Assembly (NCBI GenBank): GCA_013330215.1
Contig: DUIS01000022.1
Location: 1 to 18,099, forward strand
Direction of reading: 5' to 3'
From: Microcaldota archaeon
Lineage (GTDB): Archaea; Micrarchaeota; Micrarchaeia; Micrarchaeales; Micrarchaeaceae
Length of the DNA stretch: 18,099 nucleotides
The notes below the pieces were generated by a model. That model did not search any database. It was given only the letters and a program-made list of their open reading frames with translations, and was not told the DNA's origin. The position numbers were made by a program, and so were the translations under genes. Shown here piece by piece: positions 7,702-13,429 of this stretch (position 1 is the stretch's first letter; each line of letters opens with the position of its first letter).

Positions 7702-8034
7702 TTAGCCTTTGGGCTTGTTACCTTCCTTTTCCCTGCCAAGAGCGCGTATCGTGCCGGATGCGTTCAATGTGTAGAAGCCGGTCTCGATGCCGCCCACGCG
7801 CTTCATGAAGGTGAGCGCTATGAGCGTGTCCCTGTACCTTTCGAGGTTGCACCTGAGCACGAAGCGGTTTCCGCCCATGTACTTCATTATGCGCGGGTTT
7901 GCGCTGTGGTAATTGACCTCGCCTATGTTGTGGAGGAGCTCTTTCAGGAAATCGTGCGCGAAGCTGCCTCCCTCCCGCATGTCCAGATCCGCGGTGGATT
8001 CCACGAGCAGGTACCTCCTTTTCTCTGTTTTCAT
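7702..8034 (-). CDS. rnp2: RNase P protein component 2 (Pop5/Rnp2)
   Basis: Pop5 forms a heterotetramer with Rpp30 that activates the catalytic RNA of archaeal RNase P, which makes tRNA 5' ends. The 110 residues begin KRRYLLVES, as Pop5 proteins do (RRYI.FE). They end with the family hallmark: a helix, then ALTFMKRVGGIETGFYTL, then NASGTIRALGRE, equivalent to the conserved SGTIR motif. Its ATG (8032-8034) overlaps the TGA of rnp3 in an ATGA junction, so the two partners are translationally coupled. They sit just before psmA, a known superoperon arrangement. Confidence 0.9.
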   Translation of the reverse strand: MKTEKRRYLLVESTADLDMREGGSFAHDFLKELLHNIGEVNYHSANPRIMKYMGGNRFVLRCNLERYRDTLIALTFMKRVGGIETGFYTLNASGTIRALGREKEGNKPKG

Positions 8035-8555
8035 CTTTGCACCAGTGAGTTGTTTATTTCTCCTATGCTCCTCCTTGCATACTCGTCGTCCGAGCCGAGC
8101 AGCTTGGCAAGCTCTATCAGCTGCAGGTAGGAGCAGAGATGCATGTTGTTCATAGCGAGCGTGGCGAACGACACGTCCAGCCTTATCGATTTTGCGTGCG
8201 AGAAGAGCTTAGACATCAGGTATATCGTCCTTGACCTCTGCAGCCCGTAGGAGCATGTGATGAAGCTGGTTGGAAGGCAGAGCGCGATATCCGATTCTTT
8301 CATCTTCTCCATAGCCTTCTTGTTTATGTGGAGGTCCTTGAACACTATGGCGCTCGGATTGGCCTTTATGACGGCGAGTATATCCTTGTCGTCGCTTGCG
8401 TTAAGCGTTATGCTCCCCTCTATCGCCTCTTTCTTGTATATCGAATCGATTACCTTGATATCGCCGCTTGAGAGGAATATGTGCCTGTACCCGAGCTCCT
8501 TCTCGAGTGCCGGGCTTATCTTGCACGAACCATAGGCGAGGTCATAGTAGTCCAG
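8031..8555 (-). CDS. rnp3: RNase P protein component 3 (Rpp30/Rnp3), start codon unresolved
   Basis: Rpp30 has a PHP-like TIM-barrel fold and partners Pop5 in RNase P. The frame reads DYYDLAYGSCK near its start, then ELGYRHIFLSS and a central ALCLPTSFITC. It ends in a region aligning with the Rpp30 C-terminus: KSIRLDVSFATLA, then YLQLIELAKLLGSDDEYARRS. The ending LAKLLG...A is typical. No in-frame ATG, GTG or TTG exists until the GTG at 8345, which would cut off the first third of the domain. The homologous frame reaches at least CTG 8555, which has GGTG 5 nt upstream. By contrast, an ATG at 8566 overlapping the cdc6 TGA is out of frame by one base. Either CTG is the start, or there is a one-base indel near 8556-8566. 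The coordinates given use CTG 8555 (174 aa). Confidence 0.8.
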   Translation of the reverse strand: MDYYDLAYGSCKISPALEKELGYRHIFLSSGDIKVIDSIYKKEAIEGSITLNASDDKDILAVIKANPSAIVFKDLHINKKAMEKMKESDIALCLPTSFITCSYGLQRSRTIYLMSKLFSHAKSIRLDVSFATLAMNNMHLCSYLQLIELAKLLGSDDEYARRSIGEINNSLVQR

Positions 8556-8565
8556 AGGAACACCA

Positions 8566-9777
8566 TCACTCCTTCTCTTCCTTCTTCTCGCGGCCGAAGA
8601 TCTCGCTCTCGAGAACCTCCTTCGTCTTCTGCGGGGGGTAAAGCAGCTTTATCAGCTTGGTGTGGCCGCGGATGCCCTTGCCGGATTCGAACGAGGCTAC
8701 AAGACCCTGCATCTCCAGCTCCGAGAGGTACTTCCTGTACCACCTCTCGCTCTTCGCCTCCTTGTGCATGCTCTCAGCCAGGCTCTTGTAGCGGCCGTAG
8801 ACCTCCCCGCTGAAAAGGTATGTGTCAACGCCATCCGTGAGCTTCTTGTAGGAGCCCCCGCTCTGCGTAAGCAGAGCTATCGAGTAGAGGACAAGCTTGT
8901 GGTGCTCCGGGAGAGTGCCTATCAGCTCGTAGACTATGTCCGTATCTGCTAGCTTCGAGGCCTCCTCGGCATCCTTCATCGTGATCTTGTCTGTGCCTTT
9001 CTCATCGGCGAGCTCGCCGGCCTTCGAGAGCATCTTGAGCGAGAGGCGCGCGTCGCCGCCCTCCCTTGCAGCGGCAGCGGCAATGAAATGCAGGGTGTCC
9101 TCGTTTATCACGTTGGGCTTGAAGCCCGTTGCAACCCTGTCCTTTATTATCTCGTAGAGCTCGTTAGCATAATATGGCGGAAACACTAGCTCCGATTCGT
9201 AGAGAGTGGAAAGGCTCCTGGGGTCGAGCGTGTCCTTGAATGATATCCTGTTAGCTATTCCTATCATCGTGACACCGCCTGCCCTTATGTCGCTGTTTAT
9301 CCTAGTGAGCGTGTATACCAGATCGTCAAGGTCCTTCACTATGTCCACCTCGTCTAGTATCGCGACGAGTATCTTGTTGTCTTCCTCTATCCAGTTGGTG
9401 ATCTTCTCGTACAGGTCGACTGTACCGTAGCCGCGCTTCGCATATGTAGGGAGGTGGTCGCTGACTATCTTGTTGAGCACGCGGTAGCGCGAGTTGTATA
9501 TCTTGCAGTTTATGTAGCTTATCTTCGCCTTTGTGTTTGGTATCCCCTTTACCTCGTCAAGCACGTACCTTGTGCAGGAGGTCTTGCCCGTGCCTGTCTT
9601 GCCGTATATGAAAAGGTTCCTTCCGCGCTCGCCCTTGAGTGAGGGCGCGAGCGCGCGCTCTATGCCGTTTATCTCCTTGGAGCGTGAAACTAGCTTCTTG
9701 GGTATGAAATGAGGAGATAGCGCCTCCCTGTTGGCAAATATCCTTGATTCTGAAAGCATATCATTTAGAGACTGCAC
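8566..9777 (-). CDS. cdc6: Orc1/Cdc6 replication initiator
   Basis: This AAA+ initiator binds origin DNA and recruits MCM. The 403 residues show an Orc1/Cdc6 N-terminus (PKKLVSRSKEI), Walker A GKTGTGKT at 59-66 and Walker B ILVAILDEVD at about 136-145. Sensor 1 lies near IGIANRISF, and sensor 2 around EGGDARLSLKML. A C-terminal winged helix ends in a charged tail. Motifs are intact, so it should bind and hydrolyse ATP. The GTG at 9777 is chosen because GGAGG (+ strand 9785-9789) lies 7 nt upstream; an ATG six codons in (9759) is the alternative. Its TGA overlaps an ATG at the rnp3 junction. It is divergent from the LUD gene across a 137-bp gap that may hold an origin. Confidence 0.95.
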   Translation of the reverse strand: MQSLNDMLSESRIFANREALSPHFIPKKLVSRSKEINGIERALAPSLKGERGRNLFIYGKTGTGKTSCTRYVLDEVKGIPNTKAKISYINCKIYNSRYRVLNKIVSDHLPTYAKRGYGTVDLYEKITNWIEEDNKILVAILDEVDIVKDLDDLVYTLTRINSDIRAGGVTMIGIANRISFKDTLDPRSLSTLYESELVFPPYYANELYEIIKDRVATGFKPNVINEDTLHFIAAAAAREGGDARLSLKMLSKAGELADEKGTDKITMKDAEEASKLADTDIVYELIGTLPEHHKLVLYSIALLTQSGGSYKKLTDGVDTYLFSGEVYGRYKSLAESMHKEAKSERWYRKYLSELEMQGLVASFESGKGIRGHTKLIKLLYPPQKTKEVLESEIFGREKKEEKE

Positions 9778-9914
9778 GCGACCCCCTCCGTCTTATACAT
9801 TAGTATGGTAGCTATTTCTTTAAAGCCTTTCTCATCGGCCTGGGGCTTGACAGCCCTTTCGGGCAGCCAGTAATATAGGATAACCGATATTTATAAATAC
9901 ATCATTGATGATAT
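9778..9914. promoter_or_regulatory. Divergent cdc6/LUD intergenic region: promoters, small hairpins, possible origin
   Basis: A minus-strand TATA-like GCTTTAAAG (9818-9826) fits cdc6, giving a start near 9795. The plus-strand TTTATAAAT (9890-9898) fits the LUD gene. Between them GGGCT-TGAC-AGCCC and GCCC-TTTC-GGGC (9843-9866) form two mutually exclusive short hairpins. ATCAT-TG-ATGAT (9901-9912) is a dyad just before the LUD start. The G-run in the cdc6 Shine-Dalgarno could resemble the G-string of ORB elements, but no full ORB was found. Confidence 0.4.
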
Positions 9915-10538
9915 ATGTGCGATTTAATGGTGGAATGGAACAGGGTTGTCGATGATGGAAGAATAGAGAAGGCCGCAAGCGCGCTAAGGGAAAGGGGAAT
10001 CGACGTCGTCATAGTACAAAACAAGGAGGAGGCGAAGAGGAAGGTCCTCGAACTTATCCCGAAGAAGGCAGAGGTCCTGCACGTGGCATCGGTCACGCTG
10101 GAGGAGATAGGCGTCTCGAAGCACATAGATGAGAGCGGGGAATTTGAATCGCTAAGTGTAAGGATAAGGGGCATCGATGATGCGGCTGAGAGGGAAAGGC
10201 TCAGGAAGCTTACGCTTAGCCCAGATTATGCGGTAGGAAGCGTGCACGCTGTAACTGAGGACGGGCAGATAGTCGACGTCTCGGCATCAGGGAGCCAGGT
10301 GCCTGTATATGCATACGGCGCGGCGCACCTGATACTAGTTGTGGGCGCCCAAAAGATCGTAAGGAACCTCGACGAGGCGCTGAAAAGGGTATACGAGTAC
10401 GTGCTTCCCCTTGAGAGCGAGCGGGTGCGCAAGGCGTACAACATGCCGGGAAGCAGCATTAACAAGATACTCATAATAGAGAAGGAGAAGCTGGGAAGGA
10501 CGACGCTGATATTCGTGAAGGAGAAACTGGGATTCTAG
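9915..10538 (+). CDS. LUD-domain (LutC/YkgG-like) protein
   Basis: The 207 residues match the LUD (lactate utilisation) fold. They run from helices with EKAASALRERGIDVVIV through the AEVLHVASVTLEEIGV segment. Then come SPDYAVGSVHAVTEDGQIVDVSASGSQ, YAYGAAHLILVVGAQKIVRNLDEALKRV and PGSSINKILIIEKE. This order of a GS-like core, a VGAQKIV strand and SSINKILIIE is the family signature. LUD proteins act in lactate oxidation in bacteria, but lone archaeal copies have no settled role, and no LutA or LutB partner is here. A TATA box at 9890 would give a start near 9916-9920; the start is ATG 9915 or, with a short leader, ATG 9927. Confidence 0.88.
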   Translation: MCDLMVEWNRVVDDGRIEKAASALRERGIDVVIVQNKEEAKRKVLELIPKKAEVLHVASVTLEEIGVSKHIDESGEFESLSVRIRGIDDAAERERLRKLTLSPDYAVGSVHAVTEDGQIVDVSASGSQVPVYAYGAAHLILVVGAQKIVRNLDEALKRVYEYVLPLESERVRKAYNMPGSSINKILIIEKEKLGRTTLIFVKEKLGF

Positions 10539-10561
10539 CCCTTTAAGGACCTGGGAGTAGG

Positions 10562-10570
10562 TTTTATATA
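10562..10570 (+). promoter_or_regulatory. TATA box for the 53-aa ORF
   Basis: TTTTATATA lies 30-38 bp before the ATG at 10601. The start site is predicted near 10590-10595, giving a short leader. Confidence 0.5.
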
Positions 10571-10600
10571 TCTGGAAACCCATAATCATACTGTGATAAT

Positions 10601-10762
10601 ATGGCCCATTTGGATGCAGTAGAAAGAGTAATAGATTATGTGATGCAGGGAAAAAAGGACACAAAAGCAAGCGAAACCGTTGTAGCAGATACGGCGAAAC
10701 CTGGTTCACTCCTAAGAGGAAAGAGGGCACCAGTTAAACCTTTAAAAATTAGGCGCAAATAA
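10601..10762 (+). CDS. Small basic protein, 53 aa, unrecognised
   Basis: This short ORF has an ATG 30-38 bp after a TATA box and its own stop TAA at 10760-10762. It begins MAHLDAVERVIDYVMQGKKD, a likely amphipathic helix. It continues through a Ser/Thr/Ala-rich linker and ends in a strongly basic tail (LLRGKRAPVKPLKIRRK). The tail could bind nucleic acid, but no family is recognised. Composition is AT-richer than the flanking genes. Support is the promoter spacing and an uninterrupted frame; it has no homology evidence. Confidence 0.45.
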   Translation: MAHLDAVERVIDYVMQGKKDTKASETVVADTAKPGSLLRGKRAPVKPLKIRRK

Positions 10763-10780
10763 GAAAAGCGCTAGAGAAGC

Positions 10781-10788
10781 TATAAATA
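10781..10788 (+). promoter_or_regulatory. TATA box for the 49-aa ORF
   Basis: TATAAATA is followed 31-38 bp later by the GTG at 10819. Transcription starting about 25 bp downstream would leave a leader of roughly 8-12 nt. Confidence 0.5.
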
Positions 10789-10818
10789 CTTTGAAGATTA
10801 TAATAGACATGTGATTTT

Positions 10819-10968
10819 GTGGTGTTCGCTTTTGCAATGTTAAAGTCAATGACATTCGGTACCTTTCTAAGGAAATCCGAAACAATAATTGCAGAGGCAG
10901 CTGTAGCAGGCGTTGTTCTTGGCGTTGCTGCAGAAGAGACGCGCAAACTGCTGAGGAATGGGAAATAG
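10819..10968 (+). CDS. Small hydrophobic protein, 49 aa, unrecognised
   Basis: The frame from GTG 10819 reads VVFAFAMLKSMTFGTFL, then basic RKSE, then the hydrophobic segment TIIAEAAVAGVVLGVAA, and ends charged (EETRKLLRNGK). One short membrane helix or an amphipathic helix is plausible. A TATA box precedes it at the right distance. ATG 10837 (43 aa) is an alternative start. I recognise no family. With the neighbouring 53-aa ORF it occupies the otherwise empty 10539-11046 gap. Confidence 0.4.
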   Translation: MVFAFAMLKSMTFGTFLRKSETIIAEAAVAGVVLGVAAEETRKLLRNGK

Positions 10969-11046
10969 CCGTACATAAATTTATTATGGCTTCTCAGCTA
11001 ATTCTCTACTGACATTTTACTATAGGGAGATAGGTTAAACCAAAAG

Positions 11047-11466
11047 GTGCAAAAATTGAGCGAGGAAGAATACGTAAAACTGCTTGACAGGGCGTTCTCG
11101 AAGCTGCCCAACCTTAGTGCGGACAAGGCAGACTTCGTCATACCTGATGCTGATGTGTTCAACGAGGGTACAAAGACGATAATAAGGAACATGGCGCTTA
11201 TAGCCGACAGGGCAAGGAGGAGCGGCGCTGACATAGCGCGCTACATAGGCAAGGAGTTCTCAGTGCCGGTCAACATGGAGGAGCAGCGCCTCATCATGAA
11301 CGGCAAGTTCCCTGCCGATGAGATAAACAGGCGAATAAAAAGATATTTTGAGGTATATGTAATATGCAGGGAATGTAAGAAGCCGGACACGCACCTGGAG
11401 AATGCGGAAAAGGGCATGTACCTGATCTGCGAGGCGTGCGGTGCGAGATACTGGGTGAAGAACTGA
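11047..11466 (+). CDS. Translation initiation factor aIF2 subunit beta
   Basis: aIF2-beta is part of the heterotrimer that brings initiator Met-tRNA to the small subunit. The 139 residues begin with the helix EEYVKLLDRAFSKLP. The alpha/beta core follows (GTKTIIRNMALIADRARR, with EFSVPVNMEEQRLIMNGKFP), then the C-terminal zinc ribbon with C107, C110, C128 and C131. Length and order are typical. The given start is GTG 11047, but that GTG lies inside a GGTG that would be a Shine-Dalgarno 6 nt before TTG 11056. TTG 11056 (MSEEEYVKLL, three residues shorter) may therefore be the true start. It heads a two-gene operon with aIF1A. Confidence 0.95.
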   Translation: MQKLSEEEYVKLLDRAFSKLPNLSADKADFVIPDADVFNEGTKTIIRNMALIADRARRSGADIARYIGKEFSVPVNMEEQRLIMNGKFPADEINRRIKRYFEVYVICRECKKPDTHLENAEKGMYLICEACGARYWVKN

Positions 11467-11476
11467 TGGTGTTTTC

Positions 11477-11800
11477 ATGAGGAGAGGAGGAAAGCCGCAC
11501 GACAACAGGAGAGGAGCGGTTATAGAGAGTTCCATAAAGCTGCCAAGCAACGGTGAGATCCTTGGCAGGGTTGCGCGCATAGCTGGCGCCACCAAGTTCC
11601 TTGTGAAGTGCACCGACGAGAAGGAGAGGCTGTGCACAATCCCCGGAAGGCTGAGGAGGGCGTTCTGGATAAAGGAGGGCGACGTTGTTATAGTAAGGCC
11701 TTGGGTGGTGCAGACAGACGAACGCGGCGACATCATATGGCGTTACAGCATAATGGACACCAACAAGCTAAGGGACAGGAACATGCTGCACGGGCTTTAA
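11477..11800 (+). CDS. Translation initiation factor aIF1A
   Basis: aIF1A is the OB-fold factor that occupies the A site during initiation, homologous to eIF1A and bacterial IF1. The 107 residues start basic (MRRGGKPHDNRRG). They contain the OB core (GEILGRVARIAGATKFLVKCTD), the conserved IPGRLRRAFWIKEGDVVIV and a tail with WRYS. GGTG lies 5 nt before the ATG, and the gene starts 10 nt after the aIF2-beta stop. The two initiation factors are therefore cotranscribed and probably made in step. Confidence 0.95.
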   Translation: MRRGGKPHDNRRGAVIESSIKLPSNGEILGRVARIAGATKFLVKCTDEKERLCTIPGRLRRAFWIKEGDVVIVRPWVVQTDERGDIIWRYSIMDTNKLRDRNMLHGL

Positions 11801-11872
11801 GCGCCTGCAGTTTCTACTGCTCAAATCACCAGAAGGAAAGGAGTTTTAAGTCTATAAGTCAAATCTCTTTCT

Positions 11873-12454
11873 ATGGACAATAAGGAATTTACGATAAAGG
11901 GAAAACTCGTAAGCAAGAATGGTTCGGGTTCCTTTGATCTTGTCTTCAATACAGTGCCTGAGCTGTTCAGCTACAAGCATGTCGATGAGGGCACAATGCT
12001 CCTCCTGGGGGAACTTGAGGTGAAGGAAACGGATGACTGCCTGGACATGGGCTGCGGCTACGGGGTGATAGGGATCTCCATGGCAAAACTTGCGCCGAAA
12101 GGCAGGACCTACCTTGTGGACAGGGACTTCATTGCCGTTGATTATGCAAACATCAACATACGCGAAAACGGTCTGCATAATGCTGAAGCGCGGTTAAGCA
12201 ACGGGTTCAGCCATCTGAAAGGGCTGAAATTTGACGTGATAGCCTCAAACCTCCCAACGCACATAGGGCAGCTTTCGCTGCGCAACATAATAAGCGACAT
12301 GAAAGCGCACCTTAAACCCTCAGGGAGGGTCTATGTTGTCACAGTATCTATACTGAAACCTTTCATAAAGAGGGAATTCCTCTCTGTTTTCGGAAATTAC
12401 GAAAAATTGAAACAGGGAAGAAAGCACCTAGTATCGATGGCAGTAAAGGAGTAA
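11873..12454 (+). CDS. RsmC/MJ0882-like class I SAM methyltransferase
   Basis: The 193 residues contain the RsmC/RlmG-type lead-in FSYKHVDEGTMLLLGEL and SAM motif I DMGCGYG (58-64). They also contain an acidic motif II (LVDRDFIAVDYA) and motif IV SNLPTH at 125-130. The family usually has NPP(F/I) at motif IV for guanine N2 methylation, so NLPT is unusual and may change the substrate. rRNA m2G methylation is the nearest role, inferred from the fold. A TTTTAAG box (11844-11850) about 25 bp upstream suggests a leaderless transcript starting near the ATG. It converges on the SHOCT gene with 12 bp between stops. Confidence 0.85.
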   Translation: MDNKEFTIKGKLVSKNGSGSFDLVFNTVPELFSYKHVDEGTMLLLGELEVKETDDCLDMGCGYGVIGISMAKLAPKGRTYLVDRDFIAVDYANINIRENGLHNAEARLSNGFSHLKGLKFDVIASNLPTHIGQLSLRNIISDMKAHLKPSGRVYVVTVSILKPFIKREFLSVFGNYEKLKQGRKHLVSMAVKE

Positions 12455-12466
12455 TACTTGAAAAGA

Positions 12467-12853
12467 TTAACGAGACTGCCTTAGGTGCCTCATCTTCTCT
12501 TCGTATTCCTTTCTCCCTATTTCGCCCTCTGCGTACCTCCTCTTCAGGATCCTTTCTGGGTCGTGCTCCCTTGTGTAGCCGTGCCTTGCCCAGTGGTCGC
12601 CCCTGCACTCGCAGAAGAACGTAACCAGCCAGCCTGCGAACACTACTAGGAATATCACGCCCATGAAGGCGAGAACGCTGCCGCCGAAGTAGGGGCGCGC
12701 AGTGAATACCAGCGATGCTAATACTGCAACTACCATCAGTACGAACATTGCGGCGAGTACGACCCTTAACGCTTGCGAGCTGTGCCACTTGCAGCAGCCG
12801 CACGAGCATGACTCCGCATCCTTCGAATCATGAAGATTGCTTTTTCTTGGCAT
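12467..12853 (-). CDS. Two-TM membrane protein with SHOCT domain and cysteine clusters
   Basis: The 128-residue protein has an N-terminal cysteine cluster (C16, C18, C20, C21, H24) and TM1 at about 28-52. A short loop with RPYFGG leads to TM2 at about 59-80, then a second Cys/His group (C81, C83, H87, H91). The C-terminal SHOCT motif is DPERILKRRYAEGEIGRKEYEEKM (98-121). SHOCT modules usually mediate oligomerisation at the end of membrane proteins. With two helices both tails lie on the same side, probably the cytoplasm, so the two clusters could form one metal site. This is an inference. The function is unknown. The ATG at 12853 is preceded by a GGTTGAT Shine-Dalgarno. Confidence 0.8.
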   Translation of the reverse strand: MPRKSNLHDSKDAESCSCGCCKWHSSQALRVVLAAMFVLMVVAVLASLVFTARPYFGGSVLAFMGVIFLVVFAGWLVTFFCECRGDHWARHGYTREHDPERILKRRYAEGEIGRKEYEEKMRHLRQSR

Positions 12854-12930
12854 TGTATCAACCCATTCTAATAGGATAGCACCGTTAATGCTTTTAAGTC
12901 TATCGTAAGGCGGGGCACGCGGGCATAGGG

Positions 12931-12938
12931 ATTTAATA
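12931..12938 (+). promoter_or_regulatory. TATA box for the SRP RNA
   Basis: ATTTAATA is centred about 24 bp before the first base of the terminal helix (12957-12959), the expected distance for archaeal transcription start. Confidence 0.5.
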
Positions 12939-12956
12939 TTGCTCTGGCAAAGATTA

Positions 12957-13220
12957 ATTGGCAGTAAGGCGGGAAGCTAAGGGTTTCCCATCCGCAAATC
13001 CCTTTTCGGCGGGCCAATGTTAGCTGCGTGTTATCGGGGTTATGCAAGCCTGCACCTAGGCGTTGAGATCTTGCCTTAGGTGATAGTCTGGTATGTGAAC
13101 CAGGCCAGGCCGGAAGGAGCAACCTTAAGCATATTTTGGCTATGCTCTTAAGATACAGGGTTGAGTTAGGGTGCAACCAACTTGCATGATTCGGATAATG
13201 CAAAGCTAACTTCTGCCACG
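12957..13220 (+). ncRNA. Archaeal signal recognition particle RNA (7S RNA)
   Basis: The SRP helix 8 hallmark CCAGGCCAGGCCGGAAGGAG lies at about 13100-13119, with the GGAA tetraloop that binds SRP54. Other parts fit the archaeal fold. The terminal helix 1 pairs TGGCAG (12959-12964) with CTGCCA (13213-13218). Long helix 5 pairs GTTAGCT (13019-13025) with AGCTAAC (13204-13210), TGCAAG with CTTGCA, and TGCACC with GGTGCA. Helix 6 is the hairpin CACCTAGGC / GCCTTAGGTG (about 13052-13082). The GGTTTCCC and CCGCAA segments near 12980-12998 suit the Alu loops. Ends are estimated from helix 1. A hairpin CTTAAGCATA / TATGCTCTTAAG (13123-13152) within the helix 8 strand looks additional. The length of about 264 nt is slightly short for an archaeal SRP RNA. 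Confidence 0.92.
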
Positions 13221-13230
13221 TATTAAAATA
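13221..13230 (+). promoter_or_regulatory. TATA box for tRNA-Ser
   Basis: TATTAAAATA lies about 30 bp before the first base of the tRNA, a normal spacing. GTATT-AA-AATAC here is also a weak dyad that could end the SRP RNA. Confidence 0.45.
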
Positions 13231-13255
13231 CTTGCCGACTAATAATAGATTTAAT

Positions 13256-13339
13256 GCCGAAGTCGCCTAATCCGGTAGGGCGGCGGATTGCTAATCCGTT
13301 GTCAGCAATGACTTAGGGGTTCAAATCCCCTCTTCGGCG
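13256..13339 (+). tRNA. tRNA-Ser (anticodon GCT)
   Basis: The acceptor stem pairs GCCGAAG (13256-13262) with CTTCGGC (13332-13338), with discriminator G 13339. The D stem is GCC/GGC. The anticodon stem GCGGA/TCCGT holds the loop TTGCTAA, so the anticodon is GCT and reads AGC and AGT serine codons. A long variable arm with GTCA/TGAC is typical of class II tRNASer. The T arm is AGGGG-TTCAAAT-CCCCT. No intron is present and CCA is not encoded. Confidence 0.96.
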
Positions 13340-13397
13340 ATCATCAAGAACCAATTTTAAGACCTGAGTTTTCGTTTGTGCAGAATCTTTTAAAAAG

Positions 13398-13429
13398 CAC
13401 ACCAGTGATATTAGACCTATACTGGTGTG
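13398..13429 (+). promoter_or_regulatory. Perfect 9-bp inverted repeat between TATA and start of the CAP gene
   Basis: CACACCAGT (13398-13406) and ACTGGTGTG (13421-13429) are exact reverse complements with a 14-nt spacer. A TATA-like TTTTAAAAA just upstream (13388-13396) puts the start site inside the spacer. The right arm contains GGTG and the GTG start itself. It could be an operator or, if transcribed from upstream, a hairpin hiding the ribosome site. Confidence 0.55.

Noticed and set aside
8516..8743. A minus-strand frame using the ATG at 8566
   Set aside because: It ends after 16 codons from that ATG and matches nothing; the Rpp30 homology is in the adjacent frame.
9778..9914. A complete ORB or mini-ORB origin element
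   Set aside because: Only a G-run matching the cdc6 Shine-Dalgarno was found; no repeated element with the full pattern was seen.
12868..13203. A 111-codon minus-strand frame
   Set aside because: It overlaps the SRP RNA, whose paired helices and GGAA loop motif explain the sequence.
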